Of a stretch of DNA of 64,000 nt, positions 30,021 through 39,844 are shown one piece after another. Below the pieces are notes generated by a model that had not been told where the DNA came from, did not search any database, and saw only the letters and a list, made by a program, of their open reading frames with translations. How positions within the stretch are numbered: the stretch's first letter is position 1; each line of letters opens with the position of its first letter. Both the position numbers and the translations under genes were made by a program. The DNA is from Citrobacter braakii (lineage in GTDB: Bacteria > Pseudomonadota > Gammaproteobacteria > Enterobacterales > Enterobacteriaceae), in the NCBI RefSeq assembly GCF_002075345.1, contig NZ_NAEW01000002.1, forward strand, positions 62,001 through 126,000. The letters run 5' to 3'.

Positions 30021-33000
30021 GATTTCATTAAACCAACGCGCAGTATCTGGATGATAGTTTCCACAATACGGTTTACCTGGTTCATTCCGGCACCTATTTC
30101 CCGGCAGGCCGTAAACAGCAGCGGTAAGAGATTTGTCTTGACTGCTTTCTCGATATCCTGAGGGTTCAGGGAGTTTTCTGCCACCGCTTTGACGATAATG
30201 CTGTCCACTTCAAAAGCAAGTTTTGTCCACTTATCCTGCACCTGATCGTCGTTTACCGCAAAAACCTCAGGTAGCTCTTTTTTAAATACACCGTAATACG
30301 CCTGAGCATGTTTGTTTACCGCCAGTGCATCCGGGATATCACTGAGCTTACGGGCTTCAACTTTTTCTTCAAACTCACGGAATAGGAGATACTGTTTTAG
30401 TGGATGGTCGAACAGTTTTTCTGCTTCTTCGATAGCCATACGCAGGAGTTTTGAAAAAGCCTCCTGAGCGTACGGGTCATCACGCAGTTCCTGCTCAATC
30501 ATCTTCGTCACACGGGTTTTAATGATGTCGGTTTCATTGCGGGTTTTATTGTTGTCCCACTCTTCGGGCTTTTCGCTCTTGCCCATTTTACCTACTTCAT
30601 ATACGCCATTCGGTTCGCGAACCTCAACGCCGGTGACATGCTTATCCAGCAATTTTTTCACTTGCTCAGCGTAGTCGTCATAATTGACCTGCTCGCCGCT
30701 GACCTGCATTGCCCACTGGCGCAGACTGGACATCTGTTTTACGGTTTCTTTATAGAGATTTCGGTCTTGTTCCGTAAAGCTCTTGTCGGTGAAGAAGGTA
30801 GCGGACTGCAGTGCCACTTTCAGGCATCCGGCAAAGGCCGTTAATGCCTCGAAGAAATCATCACGGGTTTTCTGATGGATATCGACCATATCTCCGTCAC
30901 GTTCTTCCATTTTAGGCACCAGAACTGCACGCAACTGCTCAGTATCATTCTTGTTTATGACACCGGCAAATATGGCCCACAGTTGGTTATAGAGATGTGG
31001 CAGCCGCTTGTATTCAGAACTCATGGCGCTGTACAACCCATCAATATCCTTGATGTCGTATCCTCCTTGAGTTCGGGAGGCGAGATCCTGATATTTACCG
31101 ATAGTCGTGTCCAGCTCAGCCAGAATGCCGCGATAATCAATCAGCAGACCGAACTTTTTCAGTGGATGCAGTCGGTTCACCCGGGCAATCGCCTGGATAA
31201 GGTTGTGGGACTTGAGCGGCTTGTCGATATACAGCACGGTATTCTTCGGTTCATCAAACCCGGTGAGCAGTTTATCAACGACGATCAGCAATTTAAGCTT
31301 ATCATCGGTATCGAAACGACTGATGATATTGCGGGTATACACAGACTCCTCCTGCGTGCCGACATTATCCTTCCACCATTTCGTCACTTCCGGCAGTTTG
31401 CTTTCATCCACCTCGGTATTCCCTTCCCGGGAATCCGGCGGGCTGATAACTACAGCTGACTCAAACAACCCGGCTTCATCAAGATACTTTTTATATTTGA
31501 TGGCGGAAATCTTGCTGTCGCAGGCAAGTTGCCCTTTCAGCCCCTCATCGATATTCTTCGAGAAGTGTGTGGCGATATCGAGTGCGATCAGCCGGATGCG
31601 GTCATCTGCACTGTAGACCTCACCTTTACGGGCATATTTACGTTTAAGGTCGGCTTTTTGCGCTTCGCTTAACCCATCGGTAATACGGTCAAACCAGGCA
31701 TCTATTGCCCGGTCGTTTACCTCAAGATCAGGAATACGCTCCTCGTAGAGCAGAGGCGTCACCGCCTGATCTTCTACCGCCCGCTGCATGGTATAAGCGT
31801 GGACAATCGGCCCGAATTTATTGGTGGTCTTATCTTCTTTCAGCAGAGGCGTACCGGTAAATGCCACAAAGGCGGCATTCGGCAGGGCCAGTTTCATTCG
31901 CACATGGTTCTCACCACCCTGGCTGCGGTGTCCTTCATCAATCAGAACGATGATGTTGGGGCTGGTATTGACGCATTCAGGCAATTTTGTCGCTGAGTTA
32001 AATTTCTGGATAAGGGTAAAGATTATACGTTCTTTACCAGAGCCAATCTGCTGTGCCAGCTTCTGACCAGAGGTCGCCATCGCTTTGGCTTTATCATCCT
32101 TCCCGGCCAGTTCTCCACCAGAAGCGAAAGTACCGCTGAGCTGCCCTTCAAGATCGACACGGTCCGTCACCACCACAATGCGACACTGCTTCAGGCTGTC
32201 ATGAAGAATCAGCGCCTTGCTGAGGAAAACCATGGTGTACGATTTACCTGACCCCGTGGTATGCCAGATCACCCCACCTTCCCTGCCCCCATCCGGTCTG
32301 CGAGTACTGATGCGTTCCAGCAGTCTTTTAATCCCGAACACCTGCTGATAGCGAGCGACTATCTTCCCGGTCTTTTTATCAAGCAGCGTGAAGAAGCGGG
32401 TCATCTCCAGCAGACGTTCCGGCGAAAGCAGGCTGATAAGCAGCTTATCCTGTCCACTGACAGCCAGTTCACCTGCGGCTATTAACTGTTGGTACCAGTC
32501 GAGATCGGCTGAAGGACGATGATCAAACAACGCATGAATTTGTTCAGACGATAACTTATGGTTGCGCAGCGCATACATCTGCGCGTCAGTAATATCTTCT
32601 TCGCGCCATGCCGCCCAGAATTTCATTGGTGTATGACAGGTACCGTAGCGCCCGTCATGCCCGTTAATCGATAGTAATATCTGGCTGTAAGCAAACAGCT
32701 GCGGGATTTCATCGTTGAGCTGGTTGCGGATACTCTGGGATATCCCCTCGTCAATGGTTGGCCCTTTCTTACCGTGACCTGCCGGGCTTTTCGCTTCAAT
32801 GACAGCCAGCGGGATACCATTAACAAAACAGACAATATCCGGCCTGCGGGTTTCAACACCGCCTGACCGCAATACCGTAAACTCTTCAGTAAAATGGAAC
32901 TGGTTATTTTCCGGATGTTCCCAGTCAATCAGCGCAATCGTGGGGTTCACCTTCTTGCCATCGACAAACTCGGTGACAGCAATACCGTAGAGCAGATGGT

Positions 33001-33301
33001 TGTACATCCGCTCGTTAGCTTTCAGCAGCCCTTCATTCAGTGCCGGAGAACAGACCTGTGATATCAGGTTATCCAGTGCCTTTTCCGATAACTGACAGGT
33101 TTTGCCACCTGCCATAAACGAGCGCTTCGACAACACCTCACGCAGAACCGGACGCAGCACTACCTCATCCTGTTTATAGCCCCGATAACCCATAATCTGT
33201 TTCGGGGATAAAAACGTCCAGCCGAGGCTGGTTAGTAATGTCAGTGCCGGAATTTTGGCGCTGTATTCTTCCTGGAATTTAGGTTGGTAGTGCTTATCCA
33301 C
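30017..33301 (-). CDS. hsdR: Type I restriction enzyme HsdR (motor/endonuclease)
   Basis: A 1,094-residue restriction subunit. The PD-(D/E)xK nuclease centre is RPDIVCFV ... AVIEAKSP (Asp155, Glu169, Lys171); Walker A is TTGSGKS at 348-354 and the DEAD-like box is IDEGH at 454-458. It translocates and cuts DNA lacking the HsdMS methylation. The start is GTG at 33301, with AAGGA 7 nt upstream. It follows the cold-shock/Cys-rich gene by 69 bp instead of following hsdS directly. Confidence 0.95.
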   Translation of the reverse strand: MDKHYQPKFQEEYSAKIPALTLLTSLGWTFLSPKQIMGYRGYKQDEVVLRPVLREVLSKRSFMAGGKTCQLSEKALDNLISQVCSPALNEGLLKANERMYNHLLYGIAVTEFVDGKKVNPTIALIDWEHPENNQFHFTEEFTVLRSGGVETRRPDIVCFVNGIPLAVIEAKSPAGHGKKGPTIDEGISQSIRNQLNDEIPQLFAYSQILLSINGHDGRYGTCHTPMKFWAAWREEDITDAQMYALRNHKLSSEQIHALFDHRPSADLDWYQQLIAAGELAVSGQDKLLISLLSPERLLEMTRFFTLLDKKTGKIVARYQQVFGIKRLLERISTRRPDGGREGGVIWHTTGSGKSYTMVFLSKALILHDSLKQCRIVVVTDRVDLEGQLSGTFASGGELAGKDDKAKAMATSGQKLAQQIGSGKERIIFTLIQKFNSATKLPECVNTSPNIIVLIDEGHRSQGGENHVRMKLALPNAAFVAFTGTPLLKEDKTTNKFGPIVHAYTMQRAVEDQAVTPLLYEERIPDLEVNDRAIDAWFDRITDGLSEAQKADLKRKYARKGEVYSADDRIRLIALDIATHFSKNIDEGLKGQLACDSKISAIKYKKYLDEAGLFESAVVISPPDSREGNTEVDESKLPEVTKWWKDNVGTQEESVYTRNIISRFDTDDKLKLLIVVDKLLTGFDEPKNTVLYIDKPLKSHNLIQAIARVNRLHPLKKFGLLIDYRGILAELDTTIGKYQDLASRTQGGYDIKDIDGLYSAMSSEYKRLPHLYNQLWAIFAGVINKNDTEQLRAVLVPKMEERDGDMVDIHQKTRDDFFEALTAFAGCLKVALQSATFFTDKSFTEQDRNLYKETVKQMSSLRQWAMQVSGEQVNYDDYAEQVKKLLDKHVTGVEVREPNGVYEVGKMGKSEKPEEWDNNKTRNETDIIKTRVTKMIEQELRDDPYAQEAFSKLLRMAIEEAEKLFDHPLKQYLLFREFEEKVEARKLSDIPDALAVNKHAQAYYGVFKKELPEVFAVNDDQVQDKWTKLAFEVDSIIVKAVAENSLNPQDIEKAVKTNLLPLLFTACREIGAGMNQVNRIVETIIQILRVGLMKS

Positions 33302-33370
33302 CCGGTAATCCTTCTTGGCAAAGAGGTGAAACTGTATGCCTGGATGGACATACTCAAAATGGACGAAGAC

Positions 33371-35155
33371 TTATGATGAAAAGAACGGCGAGTCCCGATA
33401 AAGGCGATCGTACTTGACCTGTTCTGTCTCTCCCTTGTTTACATTACCAAATTTCTCCTGATGCGTCGTACAGCAGGAACCACAGGATGCACAAATAAAT
33501 CGTCCTTCTGAACATTTTTCATGCAAATCTCTGGCGTCAATTATTTCGCTACATTTGTAACCAATACAGTGATTAATGTAATGCCCAATACCAAACTGTT
33601 CGCAGGAATGACTGGCGCATTTAAAGACGGTTAGACGATACGCGGCCTGGAAAGGTTTTTTCACAAATCCTTTCGACTTCGTATCCCAGACGCTGACCTC
33701 AACACGAGCATATTTCATATCTGGAACCATCAACACCCCACAACTACGGCAATTCAAGCGGGAATGTAATTCTCTGATACGGTTGAAATACCCGGCCAGT
33801 TTAATTGGGAAATCTCGCTTAGAAGGTTCGCCAGCAAACAGATAGGTCATGCCATAATGGGCAAGCCAATCATAAATAGTGAAATCAATATAATCCCGAC
33901 TGAGGTCGGGTAGTACCTGCGGATCATGGCAGACTTTCGAACGACAAAGGTATTTTTTCTCTATCGTTCCATCAGACTGTTTTGCATTCCAGTGAAATGC
34001 CTCACAGGATAATTTTAAATTCCGGGAACGAATTTTCAATGAGCTACACTGCGGGAATAATTTGAAAACAGAAGGATGACTTACAGGGATTTTACCCGAT
34101 AACACTCCCTGCCATATCTCATGCAGAATAATACTCAGAACCGACTGTTCATCGTTGCGCCCAATCAACGGCAACAATTTACTCAGAATAAAGTATTCAG
34201 GATCAGAAGAAATCTCAGGATTTGATTCAATATCATTAACGAAACTGAAATCTTTTCTGAACACTTTCTGTTTAATCAAATACGCATTGATAAAAGGACT
34301 AATCACGGAATGTTTGTAAAATTTCTCTCTCGATGAGAATTTCTGCTGATAGGCATCACGGACAAATGGTTGTATATTCATTTTATTTTTCGTGAAACTA
34401 CGTCGAACAAAGTTTCCTATATCATCATGCCGATGTTCAAGAATCAGCTTACTGCTTATATAATCGTAAAATGCCAAGTAGAGAATAGCACTTATAGATA
34501 CGTGACTGAGTAATACATTGATGATGTCCGATGGTGCCCCCCCCTGGCAACTCGTAGCCGCAGAACAGCTTTTCACCCAAACAGCGAACTGACCAATATT
34601 ATCATCGATAAATGACGAAGGCATGACCGCAGGAGATATTTGTTGTGCGATTAAATCATCAAAATTTTTATCAGAGGCGAAAGATGTAAATTGGTCATCG
34701 TAGTTACGTGATTTTAAAAATAGCGGTAATATTTTTGTGGCAGCAATATCACTCATAACTAACCGAGTTATAGCACCTTCGCCAAAGGACTGAGTAAGGC
34801 AATTAACAATGCTGTCACGATAAGGCCAACGAACGAAATCAACACCCTCCTCAATAATAGCCCGGAGATACTCAATGAGGAGCTCACCCGTCTCCTCATC
34901 TGTTTTATCAAGTAAGTGAACGTTAAAAGCTGTAGGCTTACCATTTTTACCTGTACCTTGCCTGAACAGTACCGGTGTATTGTCAGCAGGCGTATAGTTC
35001 CGGTTTATCTCATTCTTATGAAAAAACAGCTCATTACCGTTCTCAGACGAGATAAACCCAAAGTTATTTTCTCGATCCGTTTTGCTGTTATAGCCTCCGA
35101 ACCAGAGAACATGTCCCAGGTACCACCGGGAACTATCTAGACTGTTCACTGCCAT
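33371..35155 (-). CDS. Cold-shock-domain/Cys-rich protein of the hsd operon, unknown
   Basis: A 594-residue protein I do not recognise as a whole. Residues 1-82 look like a cold-shock/OB fold: WYLGHVLWFGGYNSK, then FGFISSENG (RNP1-like, 32-40) and LFFHKNEI (RNP2-like, 43-50). Residues 83-460 are helical with no motif I can name. From 469 to 562 is a Cys-rich tail: CRSC, KCASHSC, HCIGYKC, EKC, ICASCGSCC, enough for two or three zinc sites. The start at 35155 follows GGAGG; the longer frame upstream overlaps the broken yecA paralogue. It sits between that gene and hsdR. Confidence 0.7.
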   Translation of the reverse strand: MAVNSLDSSRWYLGHVLWFGGYNSKTDRENNFGFISSENGNELFFHKNEINRNYTPADNTPVLFRQGTGKNGKPTAFNVHLLDKTDEETGELLIEYLRAIIEEGVDFVRWPYRDSIVNCLTQSFGEGAITRLVMSDIAATKILPLFLKSRNYDDQFTSFASDKNFDDLIAQQISPAVMPSSFIDDNIGQFAVWVKSCSAATSCQGGAPSDIINVLLSHVSISAILYLAFYDYISSKLILEHRHDDIGNFVRRSFTKNKMNIQPFVRDAYQQKFSSREKFYKHSVISPFINAYLIKQKVFRKDFSFVNDIESNPEISSDPEYFILSKLLPLIGRNDEQSVLSIILHEIWQGVLSGKIPVSHPSVFKLFPQCSSLKIRSRNLKLSCEAFHWNAKQSDGTIEKKYLCRSKVCHDPQVLPDLSRDYIDFTIYDWLAHYGMTYLFAGEPSKRDFPIKLAGYFNRIRELHSRLNCRSCGVLMVPDMKYARVEVSVWDTKSKGFVKKPFQAAYRLTVFKCASHSCEQFGIGHYINHCIGYKCSEIIDARDLHEKCSEGRFICASCGSCCTTHQEKFGNVNKGETEQVKYDRLYRDSPFFSS

Positions 35156-35177
35156 AAGTAAGCCTCCTTCCGCTTTG

Positions 35178-35862
35178 TCAGTGCAGGCAGCACTTTTTAA
35201 ATTTTTTACCGCTGCCACACGGACACGGGGCATTACGACCGGGCAGTTTTTCTGCCCTCTTCACGGGAACAGGCCGGGATGATACCTCTGACATTCTCAC
35301 CGACAACCAGTGCTGATAAAGCGCCAGTGCCGCAGGCTGAATGAGAGTAATACTCTGTCAAATTGAGCGGGTGACATTTTCTCAACCACAGGGAAGTTTT
35401 TTTCGATACCATGAAGGGCTATTGCCTCCAGCGAGGGGCGTAAGGCCTCCGGCAAGGCTGACCAGTCATCCAGAGACCGGCCTTTCATATACCCGAAACA
35501 CCACACTCTTCGACGATGGTATATGTTTTACCTTTAACCTTACGTCCATTGAATATCGGTTCAAACTGTTCAGGGACCTCATACAAGCAGCCTGCAATAT
35601 CGTTAATATGCTGAAAACACAGCCCCACAAAACGCGTCATCTCGATTTCGGTGGCCCAGTGAGGGTGGTAGTCACCACGTCCCCAGATAGCACTGAGCCA
35701 GGTATTAGGGGGAATCATATTAGGGCCAGAGACAATCGCCGTCAGGAAGCCATCCAGCTCAGAGAAACAGAGCACAGAGTCATCATTACCATATTTCAGC
35801 AACACCTCTTCCAGCCAGTCGATTTCCCGGTCAGTCAGTGGCCCTCTTTTCGTCAGTTTCAT
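35178..35862 (-). pseudogene. Frameshifted YecA/SEC-C paralogue coupled to hsdS
   Basis: A second UPF0149/SEC-C protein, similar to YecA throughout (LTDREIDWLEEVLLKYGND; LDGFLTAIVSGPN). It begins with an ATG overlapping the hsdS stop (ATGA). An extra TG at about 35510 breaks [11 protein letters not shown], and a second shift near 35345 breaks the frame before [16 protein letters not shown]. The intact tail [20 protein letters not shown] remains in a third piece. Two frameshifts make it a pseudogene unless sequencing errors are involved. Confidence 0.8.
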
Positions 35863-37043
35863 GCAGCAACAGCCTCATCGATTTTCACCCGACGTTTCCC
35901 GGTCAGTAATTGCTGCATCAGGGCTTTTTTCTCGTCTTTCAGGCAGGCGAGTTTTTTCTCCAGCGTGGAGATTTCGACGTCAGCTGCGGACAGGACGATG
36001 GCGATTTTTTGTTGTTCTTCATAATTAGGTATTGCTAATTTTAATGTCTTTATGTCATCACTATTGATTGATTCAAATGTGCTACCTTGTGATAGGGAAC
36101 ACCATTTTGGTTCAAACCAAAGAAACCATTGATAAAGAAATGATTGGCTCATTTTTCTCTTGGATTTTATAGCCGATATACCACGCCCTATACATGCTTT
36201 ATGTTGAGAAAGTGCAACAGTACCTACAGGTGCCCTGACACTTAGAAGAATATCTCCGGGAGAACATTCTTTCGTAATGTCAGACGTATAAACTCTGGGA
36301 CATGAAACTCGGCACTTTATATCGGTATTACCCTGTATTAATGGTAAACCTAAGCCATTATCATTGTAGGCTTCGGATTTAGGCGATGACCCCATAATAA
36401 TATGCGCTACTTCAGACAATGAGCACGTATACCACTCCCCACTAAATCTCCCCCCATTCTCATCCAGCAACCGTTTTTTTCCCGTGAGCAATTGCTGCAT
36501 CAGGGCTTTTTTCTGCTGCTGACTATTGGCGAGCAGCTTTTCCGTCACCGAAATGGCCTTATCCCAGGTTGACAGGATTTGGGCTATTTTCTTTTGTTCA
36601 GCAACAGGAGGGGTAAGCACAAATTGATTATCAATGTCTTTTTTTTGAACATGTAATAATGTTGATTTGAAACCATGAGCCTGCGCTTCAATTTTTTGAG
36701 TTATATGCAATAAAGCTAAATACAGCCAGTGTCCATGAACATTTTCATTTGCAAATACCTTGTAGATATGCTGATTCAAAACACCTTTTGGCCCATTCCA
36801 AATGAAAGGACCGAAGGATACACCTTTTGTACCTGCCCAGGAAAATAGTAACTGCCCTGGTTCAACCAACCATTTATCCTGAGGAACACCTGAAAAATAG
36901 TTATAATTATCGCTTCCATTCAAATTTTGAATTCGAATGATAGGGATACCTTGTGTATCCCACTCATGTGGCTTAAAACTATTACCATTTTGTAACTTAC
37001 AAATATCTGACACTTGGAGAAGCGTCCACCCCTTAGGCACCAT
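35859..37043 (-). CDS. hsdS: Type I restriction specificity subunit HsdS
   Basis: A 394-residue DNA-recognition subunit with two target-recognition domains, each followed by a coiled-coil repeat: LLANSQQQKKALMQQLLTGKKRL in the middle and LKDEKKALMQQLLTGKRRV at the end. The near-identical ALMQQLLTGK blocks form the spacer helices that set the gap in the bipartite target. The start overlaps hsdM by 11 bp. Confidence 0.94.
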   Translation of the reverse strand: MVPKGWTLLQVSDICKLQNGNSFKPHEWDTQGIPIIRIQNLNGSDNYNYFSGVPQDKWLVEPGQLLFSWAGTKGVSFGPFIWNGPKGVLNQHIYKVFANENVHGHWLYLALLHITQKIEAQAHGFKSTLLHVQKKDIDNQFVLTPPVAEQKKIAQILSTWDKAISVTEKLLANSQQQKKALMQQLLTGKKRLLDENGGRFSGEWYTCSLSEVAHIIMGSSPKSEAYNDNGLGLPLIQGNTDIKCRVSCPRVYTSDITKECSPGDILLSVRAPVGTVALSQHKACIGRGISAIKSKRKMSQSFLYQWFLWFEPKWCSLSQGSTFESINSDDIKTLKLAIPNYEEQQKIAIVLSAADVEISTLEKKLACLKDEKKALMQQLLTGKRRVKIDEAVAA

Positions 37044-38556
37044 AACCCAACTCCTCCAGATAACCCGCCATCTGCATTTCCAATTTCGCTAGTTCCACTT
37101 TCAATTGCTCACGCTCAGCACGCACGGCTAGTAAATCAATCTCGTCCTCTTCCTCAAAGGTATCCACATAACGAGGGATATTGAGGTTGTAATCGTTGTC
37201 CTGAATTTCCTTCAGGCTGGCAAGATAAGCGTATTTCTCGACGTTATCGCCATTGCGGTAGGTCTTAACGATTTTTTCGATGTTTTCTTCACTGAGCTGG
37301 TTCTGGTTTTTACCTGCCTTGAATTCGCGGCTGGCATCGATAAACAGCACCTTGTCATCCACTTTCTGTTTTTTGAAAATCAGAATCGCAGCCGGTATCC
37401 CCGTACCGTAAAACAATTTTTCCGGCAGACCAATTACCGCATCCAGCAGATTTTCATCAATCAGTTTTTGGCGAATCTTACCTTCGCTGGAACCACGGAA
37501 CAGCACACCGTGTGGCACTACCACGCCCATACGACCTGTCCTCGGTTTCAGGGTTTCTATCATGTGCGAGATAAAGGCGTAATCCCCCTTAGTCTTCGGC
37601 GGTACACCACGACGGAAGCGGCCAAACTTATCGTTCTCGGCCTCATCGTGGCCCCACTTATCCAGGCTGAACGGCGGGTTAGCGGTCACGATATCAAACA
37701 GCATCAGGTCGCCATTTTTATCGAGCAGCTTCGGGTTACGAATGGTATCGCCCCACTCGATTTTGTGGTTGTCTTCGCCGTGCAAGAACATGTTCATTTT
37801 CGCCAGCGACCATGTAGAGCCAATGGCCTCCTGACCGAACAACGCATAATTGCGGCTATCATGTCCTGAGACAATTTTACGCCCGCACTTCATTAGCAAA
37901 GAACCGGAACCACAGGCCGGGTCGCAGATGGTATCACCCGGTTGCGGATCGAGCAGTTCAGCAATCAGATCCGAGACTTCCGGCGGAGTATAGAACTCAC
38001 CTGCTTTCTGCCCACCGCTGGCGGCAAAGTTTTTGATCAGATATTCGTAAGCATTACCGATAACGTCCAGCGTACCTACACGGCTCGGCTTCAGGTTGAG
38101 ATCTTCACCGGCGAAGTCTTCCAGCAACTGGCGCAGAATTGTGTTCTTCTGTTTTTCTTCACCCAAGCGGTCAGTGTTAAACGAAATATCCTGGAAGACA
38201 CTTTTCCCGGCGTCTTTCAGTTTGGTGCCATTGGCTTCTTCAATCGCATGCAATGCCTGATCGATACGCTCGCCGTTGCCCGGTTCATGACGGCGCTCAT
38301 ACAGAGCATAGAAACTGGCGATTTTTGGCAACACGAAGCGTTCATTCGCCATCATCGCTTCAATCAGCTCCGGCGTATCACCATATTGTTCTTTATATTC
38401 GTCGTAGTGATCTTGCCAGACATCCGAAATGTACTTGAGGAACAGCATGGTAAGGATAAAGTCTTTGTAAGTATCAGCACTGATGGTGCCACGGAAGGTG
38501 TCGCACGCGGACCACAGGGCTTTGTTGATGGTATCCTGACTGATTTTATTATTCAT
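37033..38556 (-). CDS. hsdM: Type I DNA methyltransferase HsdM
   Basis: A 507-residue adenine methyltransferase. The SAM motif DPACGSGSL is at residues 212-220, the catalytic NPPF at 293-296, and the lead-in GEFYTPPEVS at 186-195. With HsdS it marks host DNA. First gene of the island's minus-strand gene train; its promoter should lie in the 166 bp before the right repeat. Confidence 0.95.
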   Translation of the reverse strand: MNNKISQDTINKALWSACDTFRGTISADTYKDFILTMLFLKYISDVWQDHYDEYKEQYGDTPELIEAMMANERFVLPKIASFYALYERRHEPGNGERIDQALHAIEEANGTKLKDAGKSVFQDISFNTDRLGEEKQKNTILRQLLEDFAGEDLNLKPSRVGTLDVIGNAYEYLIKNFAASGGQKAGEFYTPPEVSDLIAELLDPQPGDTICDPACGSGSLLMKCGRKIVSGHDSRNYALFGQEAIGSTWSLAKMNMFLHGEDNHKIEWGDTIRNPKLLDKNGDLMLFDIVTANPPFSLDKWGHDEAENDKFGRFRRGVPPKTKGDYAFISHMIETLKPRTGRMGVVVPHGVLFRGSSEGKIRQKLIDENLLDAVIGLPEKLFYGTGIPAAILIFKKQKVDDKVLFIDASREFKAGKNQNQLSEENIEKIVKTYRNGDNVEKYAYLASLKEIQDNDYNLNIPRYVDTFEEEDEIDLLAVRAEREQLKVELAKLEMQMAGYLEELGYGA

Positions 38557-38722
38557 GAATCATCCAATTACGAGAGTGATTGCACCAGCATTCAGCATTG
38601 GCAATTAATGGGCTAATAATACCGGAAAACATATTTTGGGGCATGTCATACTCTGACAGAAATCAAAATGAAGTAAGAGGAAAAAGAGAAATGAAGCAGG
38701 ATGATGAACGCAATAAACAAAA

Positions 38723-38845
38723 ACAAAAAAACCACCCGTAGGTGGTTTCACGACACTGCTTATTGCTTTGATTATTCTTTTCTTTCCCATGGTACCCGGA
38801 GTGGGACTTGAACCCACACAGCGCGAACGCCGAGGGATTTTAAAT
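38723..38845. repeat. Right copy of the 123-bp leuZ repeat
   Basis: Perfect match to 26305-26427. The first 67 bp are leuZ downstream DNA with the terminator stem CCACC-CGTA-GGTGG; the last 56 bp are the 3' part of the intact leuZ gene. Together the two copies bound a 12.3-kb island. Confidence 0.93.
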
Positions 38846-38876
38846 CCCTTGTGTCTACCGATTCCACCATCCGGGC
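38790..38876 (-). tRNA. leuZ: tRNA-Leu (UAA)
   Basis: An 87-nt class II tRNA beginning GCCCGGATGGTGG and ending CGGGTACCA with encoded CCA. The anticodon loop GGGATTTAAAATCCC gives anticodon UAA, and the long variable arm is present. It matches E. coli leuZ except for one pair in the T stem. Its 3' half is the integration target used by the island. Confidence 0.97.
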
Positions 38877-38888
38877 TCGGGAAGAAAT

Positions 38889-38962
38889 TGGAGGCGCGTT
38901 CCGGAGTCGAACCGGACTAGACGGATTTGCAATCCGCTACATAACCGCTTTGCTAACGCGCC
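38889..38962 (-). tRNA. cysT: tRNA-Cys (GCA)
   Basis: A 74-nt tRNA, GGCGCGTTAGCAAAG ... GGAACGCGCCTCCA; anticodon loop GGATTGCAAATCC gives GCA. It lies between glyW and leuZ in the same transcript order as in E. coli. Confidence 0.97.
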
Positions 38963-39013
38963 GAAATCTTCTGGCTTTTCAGCCGACATCCGCTATTGCC
39001 GATGTCTTTAATT

Positions 39014-39089
<76 letters not shown>

Positions 39090-39240
39090 ATCACCAAGTA
39101 ACTTTGTTAATCACTTGATTTTGTTATCGTCTGGCAATCAGTGCTGCCGTTCGATGCGTTGCATTCTACTTACCTGACGCAATGAGTCAACGATATTTTT
39201 CACCACTGACGATCGTTTGCTGAAATTTGCGCCGAAACGA

Positions 39241-39789
39241 TCACTGTTCAAGCAAATCTCCCCACGCAGCGCTCAAATACTGGAACATTGACCACAACGT
39301 CAGTATCGCGGCGACGAAGAAAAGTGCGATCCCGGCGTACTCTACCCAAATATTTGGACGCCACAGCAGCCATGCGAGCGCGGCCATTTGCGAAGTGGTT
39401 TTCACTTTGCCGATCCAGGACACCGCCACACTGCTACGTTTACCCAGTTCAGCCATCCACTCACGCAGCGCAGAGATAATAATTTCACGCGCAATCATCG
39501 TGGCGGCAGGAAGCGTTACCCACCAGCTGTGATAGTGCTCGGTCACCAGCACCATCGCGATAGCCACCAGTACCTTATCAGCCACCGGATCGAGGAAGGC
39601 GCCAAAACGCGTGCTTTGGTTCCAGCGACGCGCCAGATAGCCGTCAAACCAGTCGGTGACCGCCGCAATACAGAAGATCAGCGCACAAACGAAGGGAGCC
39701 CAGGTGAATGGCAGATAAAAAGCCAATACAAAGAATGGGATCAGGATGACGCGAAACAGCGTGAGCAACGTAGGGATATTAAATTGCAT
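39241..39789 (-). CDS. pgsA: Phosphatidylglycerophosphate synthase PgsA
   Basis: A 182-residue inner membrane enzyme that makes phosphatidylglycerophosphate from CDP-diacylglycerol and glycerol-3-phosphate. The CDP-alcohol phosphotransferase signature DG-x2-AR-x8-G-x3-D-x3-D is visible as [27 protein letters not shown]. It lies between uvrC and glyW as in E. coli. Confidence 0.97.
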   Translation of the reverse strand: MQFNIPTLLTLFRVILIPFFVLAFYLPFTWAPFVCALIFCIAAVTDWFDGYLARRWNQSTRFGAFLDPVADKVLVAIAMVLVTEHYHSWWVTLPAATMIAREIIISALREWMAELGKRSSVAVSWIGKVKTTSQMAALAWLLWRPNIWVEYAGIALFFVAAILTLWSMFQYLSAAWGDLLEQ

Positions 39790-39844
39790 ATGACGGATAA
39801 CTATCTGTTGTCAGTAAAATTACCCCTATGTTGCTACAGAGGGC

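Noticed and set aside
17890-38789. Search for an integrase or transposase in the accessory region
   Set aside because: No tyrosine or serine recombinase, transposase or insertion-sequence ends were seen; the region is island-like only by its repeats and content.
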